From contig CAYZXL010000029.1 of NCBI GenBank assembly GCA_964482435.1, positions 1-51,898 of the forward strand: DNA of 51,898 nucleotides. Direction: 5' to 3'. Origin of the DNA: CAYZXL01 sp964482435. Its GTDB lineage: Bacteria > Auribacterota > JABMQX01. The translations under genes and the position numbers were made by a program. Shown here piece by piece: positions 1-8,968 of the stretch; position 1 is the first letter of the stretch, and every line of letters starts with the position of its first letter. The notes beneath the pieces are model-generated. The model had not been told where the DNA came from, searched no databases, and saw only the letters and a list, made by a program, of their open reading frames with translations.

Positions 1-248
1 AATACACCCTTCTCTTTCCCTTATGCACAATTTACACACTTCTAAATACACTACCGCCCCTCGGCACCTTATTTGACGCCCCCGCGTTATCTTTGGTTCA
101 TGGGGACTTTCTGTTGTGCAGGCCGGGCGAGAAGCGCCGGGATTCGCTCGCCTCTCAGCTAAGGCTTATGCGCCCCACCTGGGAGAACAGGGCTATTCCA
201 CTCGACATACACCGCCGTGCGCGCGAAGCATCGTCCGACGCGAGGCCC

Positions 249-1397
249 TCACCTTGCCCCAAAAAGAAGTTCGACAATCAACTGGTCGAGCTTTTCATAG
301 GGGAGGCGCTTTGCCATGAGCTTCTCCAAATCGTATTCGGTTGCCGCGATTTTCTCCGGCGATGGCAGGGGCTTTTGCTTCCCACGAATCTCTGACAGGA
401 GCGACTGAATCTCCGTGTCCTCCCGGTATTCTCTCACCTTTTCCCTGAGGAACAAGTACGTTCGCATGTTCCCTTCGACGAAATCCCACACCCCCTGGCG
501 GTCCTCCGTTCGGTACGGATGGCAGTCGAAGCTCTTGGTGCCCTCGTAGTCGGACGTCTCAAGCAAATAGACCACGAAAAATGACTCCTTCAAATCTTCC
601 GCCCCAAACCGAATGTCCTGGTCGTACCGAAGCGGCTTCTGGCTGTTGAGGTGGATGCCGCAGAGCTTCCCCGCCTCCAGCGCTTGCGCCACCTCGTGAA
701 CGCAATTCAATCCCGCCATCCGAACATGTGCCAGTTCCGGGACCACCCCCCATTTCTCCGGATGGTCGAGCGTCGCGATGAACCCAAGCGCATGCCCCGT
801 CGTCGGCAGGAAGATGTCTCCCCGCGGCTCGTTCGGCTTCGCCTCGATTGACAGCTCGTAATCGGGGTAGTTCTTCAGGACGTATTCGGTCAAGAGGTTG
901 CAGCATTCCCTCAGCCACTTCATCGCGTCCCGAGCGTCCTTGCTTCCTTCAACCTCGAGTCCGTCTCGCCCCCACCACAAGTTGCACAAGCGGCAGCCCA
1001 GCTCGTACCCCATATCTATTGCACGCAGATACCTCTGCACTGCGAAAGCCCGAATCTCCGGGTCGTTGCTCGTAAACGCTCCGTCCTTGAATACCGGATG
1101 CGAAAAGCAGTTGCTCCCGCAGTTTGTGCACTTGATGTTGTAGTCCGCCATCCGCTTTTTCGCTTCCGCCACCAGGCGGTCTCGCTCCTTCACGCTTGTA
1201 CCCATGGGCACGAGGTCTTCCGCGTGCAGCTCAAAGCTATAAACGTTTCGTTTCGCAAGCTCGACGATGACGTCGAGGGGGTCTATCGGCGGGCGGGTTG
1301 GTTCGCCGAACGGGTCTCGCCCGACGTTCATGATTGTCCACAGCCCAAATGAAAATCGGTCGCTCTTTTTCGGCTTGAGTGAATATGCTTTCGCCAT
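249..1397 (-). CDS. xylA: Xylose isomerase (class I-like TIM barrel)
   Basis: Converts D-xylose to D-xylulose in the cytoplasm; 382 residues, the normal size of the short Streptomyces/Actinoplanes-type enzymes. Seen: His58 and Asp61 in the HAED segment (catalytic His/Asp pair), Glu185 in IEAKPNEPRGD, Glu221 and His224 in PELAH, and the YDQD pair at 259-261, all at positions expected of metal ligands. Odd: the Asp ligand usually found in a DLN motif is replaced by His249 (IHLNSQ), so metal site 1 may be altered or the substrate may differ. The frame extends to a TTG at 1415, but GGAGGG at 1403-1409 sits directly upstream of ATG 1397, which I chose. It is the last of three minus-strand genes (85 bp after the hydrolase gene) and fits the xylan theme of the window. 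Family assignment is firm; strict xylose specificity is inference. Confidence 0.9.
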   Translation of the reverse strand: MAKAYSLKPKKSDRFSFGLWTIMNVGRDPFGEPTRPPIDPLDVIVELAKRNVYSFELHAEDLVPMGTSVKERDRLVAEAKKRMADYNIKCTNCGSNCFSHPVFKDGAFTSNDPEIRAFAVQRYLRAIDMGYELGCRLCNLWWGRDGLEVEGSKDARDAMKWLRECCNLLTEYVLKNYPDYELSIEAKPNEPRGDIFLPTTGHALGFIATLDHPEKWGVVPELAHVRMAGLNCVHEVAQALEAGKLCGIHLNSQKPLRYDQDIRFGAEDLKESFFVVYLLETSDYEGTKSFDCHPYRTEDRQGVWDFVEGNMRTYLFLREKVREYREDTEIQSLLSEIRGKQKPLPSPEKIAATEYDLEKLMAKRLPYEKLDQLIVELLFGAR

Positions 1398-1482
1398 GTC
1401 AGTCCCTCCATTCAAGTCTGATGAACGATGTTCTGTTATGCGGTGTAGAATCGCAGACGCGCCCGCTTCCGCTGCCGAAACT

Positions 1483-3099
1483 TCACTTTTGTATCAGAAG
1501 AACCCAGTCGCCGGCTGACGGAGGAATGGGTGTCTCCCACCTCCCGCCGGAAATTTTCCCTGGAACAAATCCGTCCCTCGTGGACCAGAGATAGAGTCCG
1601 AGTTTGGGAATAAACCATCTCGCTGTATATTCTCCCGGCTCCAGGTCCACCGTGATTCTGCCCGCTTCGGGGAGGTAAATCACGTAGCATTTGCCTTTTT
1701 TGGCAAGGACGTAACCTTTCCCCTCCCGCACAATTTCATTCCCTGGCTCCATCTCCCACCACGGCAAATTCTCCTCGAAGAACTTCCGCATGATTCCCGT
1801 CCAGGTCAAAATCTTCGACTCGGGCGCCGCTTCCCCATGCTGCCACCCTTTCCACTCTCCCGTCGTCTGATAGCAGCCCGCCATCGCGATCTCCCACGCA
1901 CGACGCCGAACCTCGTCCTGCCCGATGTCCTTGTGCTTCTCATACCCATACTCCTCGTTCACCTGCGGAATGATTCGCCCTCTGGCAATCGCGTCCGCTC
2001 TCTGGGCGAGCATGAACTGATTTTGACCGTCATACCATTTCTGGTAAATGGCAAAGTCCGCCCACTCGTCGAGATCGTAAGGAAAAGTATCGTACCCGTG
2101 GGCGGTAGCCAGGTGCCCGTAACAGTCCCATTTCTTCACCAATGCGCCCATCCCCTTTGCCCACTCGACGCTCCGGTACTCGTTATGCTCGTTTCCAAGG
2201 TCCCACATCACGTTGCTGAAAGCGCCATACCTCGCCACCGCGTAGCGGTAGTATCTTTTCTCAAGGTCGCTTCCCGCCGGCGGCGCATCGTTTATCCCGC
2301 GGTCCATCAGCATGATGACCGACGCGACGACGTTCAGCTCTCGCATTCTCCTCATCGCTTTTTCGCACTTTCTCCAGTGAGCGAGGTTGAACCGCGTGTG
2401 GTCGAATTCAGGACTGCCTTCCTTGAGTTGCCGCGCAGGATATTTAGCGGGCCACGGGGAGAGCGTCCAGGTGAAATCCGCTGATTGCACCATCCCTTCC
2501 TCCCACTCGCCGTCGCTGGCTCGTCCATAATTCAGAAACCGAATGCGGCTGCACCCCGTCGCCGCGATTCGCTCGATGCACTTCAAGATTCTCTCTTCGT
2601 CCGTCCACGACAGGAGATGATAAGCCGTCGTTCCGTTGTAGAAGTAATGCTCGCCAGTCCCTTCCCAGATGAAGTGAAAAGGATGCTGGCAATCCACCCG
2701 TACGATGCCCTTGTTCCGGCTTTTTCTCGCCCGAAATGTGCCCCTGAACTCCTTCCTCAGCCCTTCGCTCTCTCGATATGTAACGGAGTAGAAATACTCT
2801 CCCGGCTCCGAGGGCATGAATCTGATTCTGAAGACCGACCCGTCTTCCGAATCGCAAAACCCGATGACGTTCTTTTCGGCTCCACCAGTCTTGCCGAATA
2901 TTCCGGTCACCTCCACGTCCGCGAACGGATTCGATGCCTCTGGCTCTGACACGCTGAGCGTTACCTCCACGAAGTCGTATGTCTCAACCTCGGCGGCGCT
3001 CTGCGAGAGAGCTATGTTTTTCGCATGACAAACCGCAGGCAGGAGAAATCCGAGGCTTGAGAAGAAGGCTAAGCTGAACATTACGAGCCGATGCGCCAT
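1483..3099 (-). CDS. Secreted DUF5060 / DUF4038 glycoside hydrolase-like protein
   Basis: 538 residues with a clear signal peptide (hydrophobic stretch ending AVCHA at about residue 26). Residues about 30-110 resemble the DUF5060 beta-sandwich (NPF-DVEVTG, then FRIRFMPSEPGEYFYSV). A TIM-barrel region resembling DUF4038 follows (FHFIWEGTGEHYFYNGTTAY, later NVMWDLGNEHNEY and QVNEEYGYE); this clan includes GH140 apiosidases and relatives. The Glu residues in GNEHNE and NEEYG are the likely catalytic pair. The C-terminal 80 residues look like a small beta domain. The start at 3099 is chosen because the signal peptide begins there and GGAAGGAAC precedes it; the frame runs 18 codons further without support. 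It lies between the FG-GAP protein and xylA on the same strand and probably acts on plant polysaccharide outside the cytoplasm. Exact substrate unknown. Confidence 0.75.
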   Translation of the reverse strand: MAHRLVMFSLAFFSSLGFLLPAVCHAKNIALSQSAAEVETYDFVEVTLSVSEPEASNPFADVEVTGIFGKTGGAEKNVIGFCDSEDGSVFRIRFMPSEPGEYFYSVTYRESEGLRKEFRGTFRARKSRNKGIVRVDCQHPFHFIWEGTGEHYFYNGTTAYHLLSWTDEERILKCIERIAATGCSRIRFLNYGRASDGEWEEGMVQSADFTWTLSPWPAKYPARQLKEGSPEFDHTRFNLAHWRKCEKAMRRMRELNVVASVIMLMDRGINDAPPAGSDLEKRYYRYAVARYGAFSNVMWDLGNEHNEYRSVEWAKGMGALVKKWDCYGHLATAHGYDTFPYDLDEWADFAIYQKWYDGQNQFMLAQRADAIARGRIIPQVNEEYGYEKHKDIGQDEVRRRAWEIAMAGCYQTTGEWKGWQHGEAAPESKILTWTGIMRKFFEENLPWWEMEPGNEIVREGKGYVLAKKGKCYVIYLPEAGRITVDLEPGEYTARWFIPKLGLYLWSTRDGFVPGKISGGRWETPIPPSAGDWVLLIQK

Positions 3100-3227
3100 A
3101 ACCTGTTCCTTCCGCGGATGGACGATTTCCGGAAAGGCGCCTTGCTTTCGCAAGCTGATTCGTCAGGGCACGCCCGACGCTCCGATCCTTTAAGACGAGA
3201 GGCACCCTTCCGGGTCAAAAAGACTCT

Positions 3228-4400
3228 CTACTGCGCGACCCTCACTTTGTAGTACTTCGCGCGCTCGGTGGGGGTATCGGTCCATTCGGTCATCTTCCCG
3301 CCGGAGGGGAGCTTCGTGGCGACAGGGACCAGTGAATCGAGCGTGCCGCCTGCAAGCACGTCGTATAGCAGATAGTCCGCGCTATCCCATCGAATGGCGA
3401 TCTGTCCTCCGCTTTGTGCCTTGACCGCAGCGAACGCAAAACGGTATCCTTCATAGTAAAACACGTACCCCTCGTCGTCGCCGATTAGCAGGTCGGTCAC
3501 CCCGTCGTCGTTCCAGTCAACCACCTCCAGCCGCATCCGGTAGCCTGTGTCCACGTTAGACAGTCCCAGTCCCTCCTGCGGGGCGTATAGGCGAGTAAAC
3601 TCACCCAGGACAGGCGCGGCATTTGTGCCCGTGTTTCTTCGCCAGCCCGCAGTGTTACTTCCGCTGCCTAACAGGTCCTTGAGGCCGTCTCCGTCCCAGT
3701 CGCAGACGCGGATTGCTGAACGATAGCTGAAATTCACGGGGGTTGCCCCCGCCTGGATCAGCGAGTCACTGGCATAAGAGGGCGATTGTGCTGTCCCCAC
3801 GTTCTTGAAGAAATGCACATTCCCGTTTGCGTCCCCGCAAAGGAGGTCATTCAGCCCGTCCTCGTCCCAGTCGTGCACGTAGGGCGTCGCGCGGGCCCCC
3901 ACGCTCAACGTCGCGCCACCGACCGTCAGCAGGACTCCGCCCGCCAGAGCCGGCTCAGCGTCCGTGTTCGTGTTCTTGTAGAAATAGACGTATCCTTCTG
4001 TTCCGGTCCCGACGAGCAAATCCTTTTTCTCGTCGGAATCGTAGTCGCAAACCCACGGCGCCGGGGCACCGCAGCCGGTGCCCGGGTGGTAGATGTCCAC
4101 GCCGTTTGCCTGGATGTTTGTGAAGCCAGTGAAAACCGGCTGTGAGTCCGTTCCCTGGTTCAAATACAACGCGACCTTATCATCGTATCTGTATCCGACC
4201 ACGAGGTCCTTCTGCCCGTCGTTGTTCCAGTCGCACACGCACGGAATCGCGTGTGCCCCAGGGTCCAGCGGCTCGCCGTTCACGAGCAGGTACTCCTGCG
4301 GTCTCAGCATGGGCTCCTGGGCAAGGAGCTTTGGCGCAACGTTAACTCCCGCCCACAGCAGCCCTAAGACGGCTACAACGCCCATCAATTGTGATTTCAT
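3228..4400 (-). CDS. Secreted FG-GAP/VCBS repeat protein with the window's shared C-terminal module
   Basis: 390 residues: signal peptide at 1-25, then five or more FG-GAP-like blades marked by calcium-binding loops (DWNNDGQKDLVVG, DYDSDEKKDLLVG, DWDEDGLNDLLCG, DWDGDGLKDLLG, DWNDDGVTDLLIG), as in beta-propeller surface proteins. The last about 70 residues (IAIRWDSADYLLYDV... to the YYKVRVAQ terminus) resemble the C-terminal module on the beta-helix and C10 proteins elsewhere in the window. The open frame continues upstream to 4814, but that part is antisense to the mannonate dehydratase gene; ATG 4400 has GAAGG upstream and begins the signal peptide. It is divergent from uxuA with a 177 bp shared upstream region and may head a three-gene transcript with the DUF5060 protein and xylA. 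Likely an extracellular binding or scaffold protein; no enzymatic motif seen. Confidence 0.75.
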   Translation of the reverse strand: MKSQLMGVVAVLGLLWAGVNVAPKLLAQEPMLRPQEYLLVNGEPLDPGAHAIPCVCDWNNDGQKDLVVGYRYDDKVALYLNQGTDSQPVFTGFTNIQANGVDIYHPGTGCGAPAPWVCDYDSDEKKDLLVGTGTEGYVYFYKNTNTDAEPALAGGVLLTVGGATLSVGARATPYVHDWDEDGLNDLLCGDANGNVHFFKNVGTAQSPSYASDSLIQAGATPVNFSYRSAIRVCDWDGDGLKDLLGSGSNTAGWRRNTGTNAAPVLGEFTRLYAPQEGLGLSNVDTGYRMRLEVVDWNDDGVTDLLIGDDEGYVFYYEGYRFAFAAVKAQSGGQIAIRWDSADYLLYDVLAGGTLDSLVPVATKLPSGGKMTEWTDTPTERAKYYKVRVAQ

Positions 4401-4516
4401 TCGGTTAACCTTCGGTGAAGATGTTCTCTTTTCTCCTTTGTACATTTTCGGTGTCGTTCGGGCAAGCCCCCATCGCACGTCCGGCTCAATCTTCTCCCAC
4501 GCCAAAACTTGTCCTC

Positions 4517-4546
4517 TTGCTCGTCGAAGAACACACCTGCTAAGAT
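4517..4546 (+). promoter_or_regulatory. Weak sigma70-like promoter candidate before uxuA
   Basis: TTGCTC and TAAGAT separated by 18 bases, about 30 bases upstream of the start of the mannonate dehydratase gene in the divergent intergenic region 4401-4577. Both boxes match consensus only partially, so this is a candidate from pattern alone. Confidence 0.25.
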
Positions 4547-4577
4547 TTTGGCCGAACCGATGAAAGGAGCAGTAAAA

Positions 4578-5717
4578 ATGAATCGCAGAGAATTCGTCTC
4601 GCTCGCGGGAATCGCCGCAGCGGTGCCTGGCTCCCTTTTCTGCGCCCGCTCTTCGGCTACAGAAGCCGCAGCAAAGAGCCAGAGCACAAACGATAGCCCG
4701 GGGGCACTTGTCAGCCAACGGGCAACGATGGTCGTTGGCACGCAGATAGGGCCAACCTCCAACGAGATGCTCCAGTTCTTCGCCCGGCACGGACTCAAAA
4801 ACATCTGCGGCCACCCGTCCGCGTCAGGTCCGAGAGGCGCCTGGACCCTCGACGACCTTCTCAGGCTCAGGGAACGCGTCGAGTCCCACGGCATCAGCCT
4901 CGACATGGTTCCCCTTCCGATGAGCTCGTCTTACATCACCGCGGCTGATAACCCCAACATCATGCTCGGCAAAAGTCCCGAGCGAGACCGCGAAATTGAC
5001 GGCATCTGCGAGATGATTCGCGCTGCTGCTAAAGCTGGCATCCCGACCCTCAAATACAATCTTACAATCCTCGGCGTTTTGCGAACGGAGTCAACGCCCG
5101 GCAGAGGCGGCTCAACTTACAGCACCTGGGTTTACGAAAAGGCGAAGGACAATCAGCGTTTGACCGAGGCCGGCCCAGTCCCCGCCGAAGCGATGTGGGA
5201 GCGAATCGCTTATTTCCTGGAGCGGGTCATCCCGGTCGCAACTGAGTGCAAAGTTCGCATGGCTTGTCACCCGCACGATCCGGGCGTCCCTCCCGAGGGC
5301 TTTCGCGGAGTCGCCCGCGTCCTCGGAACTGTCGAGGGACTCAAGCGATTTGTCTCCATCGCCGAAAGCCCCTGCCACGGCCTCAACTTCTGCCAGGGGA
5401 CCGTCGCCGAAATGCTCCAGAGTCCCGCCTCGGAAATCTTCGACGTCATCCGTTACTTCGGCACGCGAAAAAAGATTTTCAACGTCCACTTCCGCAACAT
5501 CCGCGGGAAACGCGACAACTTCCAGGAAGTCTATCCCGACGAAGGCGACGTGAATATGTACCGGGCGATGAAGGTCTATAAGGAGGTTGGATACACCGGC
5601 ATGTTCATGCCCGACCACGTCCCCAGCCACCCCGACGACCCACGCAGCCTTCAGGCCTTCGCCTTTGCCTTCGGCTACATCAAAGCCCTCCTCCAGGCCG
5701 TCAACGCGGAGTCCTGA
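4578..5717 (+). CDS. uxuA: Mannonate dehydratase (UxuA family) with Tat-like signal
   Basis: Dehydrates D-mannonate to 2-keto-3-deoxygluconate in glucuronate breakdown. 379 residues. UxuA-like segments in order: CHPHDP, LNFCQGT, VHFRNIRG, then a GDVNMYRAMK stretch and MPDHVPSHPDDP near the C-terminus; the His, Cys, His and Asp of these motifs correspond to the manganese ligands known in the family, and the His after that Asp to a catalytic residue. Odd: it begins MNRREFVSLAG followed by a hydrophobic stretch and FCARSSA, a twin-arginine signal, whereas classical UxuA is cytoplasmic. Start 4578 is preceded by AAGGAG at 4564-4569; the frame opens 23 codons earlier without support. Together with the xylanase and XylA it suggests glucuronoxylan degradation. 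A broader sugar phosphate isomerase/epimerase-type role is the alternative. Confidence 0.75.
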   Translation: MNRREFVSLAGIAAAVPGSLFCARSSATEAAAKSQSTNDSPGALVSQRATMVVGTQIGPTSNEMLQFFARHGLKNICGHPSASGPRGAWTLDDLLRLRERVESHGISLDMVPLPMSSSYITAADNPNIMLGKSPERDREIDGICEMIRAAAKAGIPTLKYNLTILGVLRTESTPGRGGSTYSTWVYEKAKDNQRLTEAGPVPAEAMWERIAYFLERVIPVATECKVRMACHPHDPGVPPEGFRGVARVLGTVEGLKRFVSIAESPCHGLNFCQGTVAEMLQSPASEIFDVIRYFGTRKKIFNVHFRNIRGKRDNFQEVYPDEGDVNMYRAMKVYKEVGYTGMFMPDHVPSHPDDPRSLQAFAFAFGYIKALLQAVNAES

Positions 5718-5747
5718 CCCGAGCTGAGTCGAAGTCGCCAGGAGATT

Positions 5748-5771
5748 CATGGGCAAGATGCCCATGCCACC
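5748..5771. repeat. REP-like palindromic element, copy 1
   Basis: CATGGGCAAGATGCCCATG is an inverted repeat with a short loop, followed by CCACC. It lies between the convergent ends of uxuA and the six-hairpin glycosidase. The whole 24 bp is repeated exactly in opposite orientation at 41218-41241, and related units occur at 35369-35420. Confidence 0.7.
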
Positions 5772-5811
5772 TCGGCCTCTGTGCAGACCCGGCCGGGGCG
5801 TAGGCGCATCT

Positions 5812-8097
5812 CTACGGCGAGGGCCGATTCTTCTCGTACTCTCTTGCGTAATCCTCAAACGTGCGGTCGGTTGCCTCCGGAGGCAGTGTCCACTCGATGC
5901 GCAACCTCTCGCAGCCCTTCGGAATGGCGATGGCGTTCTTCCGGACGGGGATTTCGTTTTTTTCTCGCCACAGGGCACGTTTGACGGCTGCTCCGGGCGG
6001 AATGTGAAGCAGGACTTCTCCGGGCGGCGTCCTGTCCGGCCCTGAGAACCTGACCTCGCATCCCCCCTCGGTCGCGTTCACGGCAAGGCTGACTTTCCCG
6101 AAACTCGTCGGCGCCGCCAGTGCAACAATCTTCTTTCCCGGACGCAGCCAGGCGACCGGGACCGCAGGTAACAGATGCAGAACCTCACCCTCCTCGCGGA
6201 GAAGCATGTTCCTCAGAAGAATGATATACTGCGCAGCAGCCCAGAGATGCGGAACAGTGTCCCCCCACGCGGTCCTTGTCTCGTAATAGACGCCTTCGGG
6301 GAAGCCATGAGTCGAGGTCGTATGCGCAAGATAATGATAGAAATGGTCAACAGCCTTCTCGCGTTCGCCCCGCATAATCTCCGAATTCGTGACGAAGGTG
6401 CCCATGTACGGATGGATGACTTTCCTTTCCTCCTCGCCCCATCGGATTGTCCCCTCGACGAAACCGGCACGCACCCGGTCGAGCGTCGCAGTCACCCGGG
6501 GATCCCCGGGGTCGAACAAACCCGTCGGATGAACCACCTCCAAGTTCCCCCACGACGTCCCCACCCCCTCATACGTCGGCGGAAACCAATCGGCACGGGC
6601 TTTCTTCAGGGCGTTCTCGACGCAGTCTTTATATTTCATGAAGAGCTGCCGATACTCATCCGCATCGCTCGTTTTGCCAATCGCCTTTGCCATACGTGCT
6701 GCGCAATCCACTCCCCGCAGATTCCAGAGATCGTATCCGACGATGTGCTTGGGCGTCTGCATCAGGTTCTCGCCGTCGGCAATTGAAGCGAAGAGAATCC
6801 CGAAATACGGAGAGTCCAGCGGCACTTTTGACTGCCTTGCTCGCTCCAGCCACGAGACGGCTTTCGTCGCCGCGGGATAGAGCTCCTCGAGCCACACGAT
6901 GTCGCCGGTCAGGGCATAGTGCGACCAGAGCGCCCACAGCGCCTGCCCGTTTCCGTCGAGCTCTCCTTCCTGGCTGACAAACTGACCGTCCGGCCTCTGG
7001 TACTTGAGAAAATGAGCGAGGCTTTCCTTCGCCTCCGACGCGAAACCCGCCAGGTCGAGAGCGTGAGTCTGATAAGCCCCGTCACGCAGATAAAATTCGT
7101 CGTAAAAGCCTTCCCCCGGCTTGATGACCGTCCCGTCTCGCCCGATGAACGTGTAGATTAGAGAAGCGTAATACGTCAGCGACGGCTTCTCTTCCGGAAC
7201 GCCGATGATGGCGCCCCGCCGCAGCAAATCTCGCCAGAATTCTTTTGTTCGGCGCAGGACTTCGGCAGAGTAAGACGCCGTGCCCGGCTCGACCGTTTTC
7301 TTCGCATCGTCTGACCGCCGCAAAGGGAGCGGGACCTCCGGCAGCGATTCTCCTTTTCCCAGCGGCACGTGCGGAAGGACGGCGAACAGTTCTGCACTGC
7401 CTTTTCCGGTCAGCGGCACTTTCCAGCGAATAGAGTCGCCGACCTTCTCAACGGACGAGCCTTTCGGCACGCCGAAAAGCACGACGAGCCTCCCTTCATC
7501 CCTGGACGCATAACGGGTAATTTCCCCCGGCTGCGCGAGTTCTTCCGGAGCAGAGAATGGCCGCGAAATTGAAATCCCGACGGGAGCACTCGTGGTCTCC
7601 AGACTCTCCGACTGAACCCGAACGCAAATCTGGTTGAGGTAATTTTCGCTCGCTGGGGGATGGCCGTAGGAAGATGCGTCAGCCGGATTCAGAGGCGAAG
7701 CGAAGATGATGAATTCGTAGCTCAGATGTTCCGTGGCCCAGTTCAGATTCACGACAGGCAGCGCAACATCAAAGGCAGCCACGTCCGCCTGCGGCCGAAA
7801 CAAGCCCGAAAGCTGAACAGAATCCTTCTCCAGACTTCGAACGATGTCCTTCGTCAGGGACGAATACGTTTCCCCGACGAGGAACTGGCACTTCGCTCCC
7901 TCTCCGAGAAAGAGCGTCCCATCCGGCCCTATTCTCGTCCCATCCCGATAATCCTTCAACCCAACCAGCCCCCAGGAATTCGCAAAATACTCGTAGGTCC
8001 TGGTGGATTCTGCGACGTGCCTGTCCTCAGCCAAAGCGCGCACCGGCAGCAGGGAAAGGATCGCAAGGAAGAGCGCGCGAAATGCTGCCCTAAGCAT
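5812..8097 (-). CDS. Secreted six-hairpin (alpha/alpha)6 glycosidase-like protein
   Basis: 761 residues with a signal peptide (LFLAILSLLPVRALAED at about 10-26). The N-terminal half is a beta-sandwich-like region; from about residue 320 the sequence is helical and typical of (alpha/alpha)6 glycosidases: FYDEFYLRDGAYQTHALDLAG, FLKYQRPDGQF, DGNGQALWALWSHYALTGD, and later EGVGTSWGNLEVVHPTG. The LRDG and EGD/GN acidic residues are candidate catalytic residues. The C-terminus is a beta domain with TSFGKVSLAV and a GEVLLHIPPG strand. I cannot assign a CAZy family. Start 8097 has CGGAGG at ideal spacing and begins the signal peptide; the frame is open 30 codons upstream. Stop is TAG at 5812. Convergent with uxuA. 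Confidence 0.7.
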   Translation of the reverse strand: MLRAAFRALFLAILSLLPVRALAEDRHVAESTRTYEYFANSWGLVGLKDYRDGTRIGPDGTLFLGEGAKCQFLVGETYSSLTKDIVRSLEKDSVQLSGLFRPQADVAAFDVALPVVNLNWATEHLSYEFIIFASPLNPADASSYGHPPASENYLNQICVRVQSESLETTSAPVGISISRPFSAPEELAQPGEITRYASRDEGRLVVLFGVPKGSSVEKVGDSIRWKVPLTGKGSAELFAVLPHVPLGKGESLPEVPLPLRRSDDAKKTVEPGTASYSAEVLRRTKEFWRDLLRRGAIIGVPEEKPSLTYYASLIYTFIGRDGTVIKPGEGFYDEFYLRDGAYQTHALDLAGFASEAKESLAHFLKYQRPDGQFVSQEGELDGNGQALWALWSHYALTGDIVWLEELYPAATKAVSWLERARQSKVPLDSPYFGILFASIADGENLMQTPKHIVGYDLWNLRGVDCAARMAKAIGKTSDADEYRQLFMKYKDCVENALKKARADWFPPTYEGVGTSWGNLEVVHPTGLFDPGDPRVTATLDRVRAGFVEGTIRWGEEERKVIHPYMGTFVTNSEIMRGEREKAVDHFYHYLAHTTSTHGFPEGVYYETRTAWGDTVPHLWAAAQYIILLRNMLLREEGEVLHLLPAVPVAWLRPGKKIVALAAPTSFGKVSLAVNATEGGCEVRFSGPDRTPPGEVLLHIPPGAAVKRALWREKNEIPVRKNAIAIPKGCERLRIEWTLPPEATDRTFEDYAREYEKNRPSP

Positions 8098-8229
8098 AGC
8101 GTTTGCCTCCGTTGGAGTTGCGAGAGGTGTCATGGGCATTCTACGGCTACGGTGCCAGCCGTCAACGCGTAAAATGAGTTGACGCAACAGCCGCCGACGA
8201 ATTCGAACGGTAAGGCCACTTCCGTCTGC

Positions 8230-8385
8230 CTATTCTTCCTCTGTCGGCGCCGACCCTGCCGGGGCGGTGTCAACCGCTGGCCCCGCCCGCCGCGTCATAC
8301 GGGTAAACCCTACGACACCGACGATGAGGAGTATGGCACCGACGCCGGCAGCGCCGTGCTTGACCGCCGCCGAAGTTCGCGGCAA
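8230..8385 (-). other. Short frame with one membrane helix; remnant or tiny membrane protein
   Basis: From TTG 8385 to TAG 8230 the minus strand encodes 51 residues: a polar start, a 15-17 residue hydrophobic helix (GVGAILLIVGVVGF) followed by positive residues (TRMTRR) and an acidic tail ending TEEE. The helix-then-arginines pattern looks like a C-terminal membrane anchor. No ribosome binding site precedes the TTG, and a stop lies two codons upstream, so this may be the decayed tail of a lost gene or chance. Confidence 0.2.
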
Positions 8386-8801
8386 TATTCAAGTTACCAC
8401 ACGCCCGCGTGGGAGGCAATCCGTGAAACTCGAGAGAGGTCGCGCTTGCCCGGGTCGGTGGCTGGCAGAAATGGAGTCTCCCTGCCTGCGGCGCTGGACT
8501 TCGGCTGCCCGAGCCGCCCTGAAACCACTCCTGGCCCCTGAGCGGGCCACGGCGTGGTAAGCAAACCAGCCCGCGGAACGTCTGGCTTTGCATGAGGCGT
8601 GATTTTCACGCCTGAAGCGCGAGAATCGCGCGTGCAAATGCTTGCGCGTGGCCCCAAAGCGGGTCGGACGGTCGGGACACTTCCCATCGGGCATGTCGGA
8701 ATCCCTTGTGGTCACGGGGCTTGGAACACGGGCGCAGGCTGCATGGCACTGGACTCTGCCAGGAAGGCCCATGGCATATATGTTGCTGAACAGTAGTTTG
8801 C

Positions 8802-8830
8802 TTGAATGTGAGACGCGGTCCCAGTATAGT
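8802..8830 (+). promoter_or_regulatory. Sigma70-like promoter for the first prepilin gene
   Basis: TTGAAT (8802-8807) and TATAGT (8825-8830) are separated by exactly 17 bases. The start codon at 8969 is about 130 bases downstream, implying a long leader that contains a two-codon frame and an orphan SD sequence. Confidence 0.5.
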
Positions 8831-8968
8831 TCCGCGCGTTTGAAATCGAGGAGAAACGGATAATGGCCTGAACCCGGAAAGGAGGTGAACTCCAAAAGGG
8901 CTGCTCCTAAGTTTCATCTCGGAATAATACCTGCAACATTAAACACAACAAGAAAGGTCAAAGGTTCG

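Larger units (their letters stand above)
8098..8968. other. 871 bp intergenic region with promoter and gene-remnant candidates
   Basis: No convincing full gene on either strand. It holds a short minus-strand frame with a membrane helix (8230-8385), a sigma70-like promoter (8802-8830), an ATGGCCTGA mini-frame at 8863-8871, and a perfect SD string GGAGGTGA at 8881-8888 without a start codon at normal distance. The rest shows nothing I recognise. Confidence 0.6.

Noticed and set aside
4401..4814. N-terminal extension of the FG-GAP frame
   Set aside because: It overlaps the uxuA gene in antisense, is basic and Cys-rich with no domain, and the signal peptide begins at 4400.
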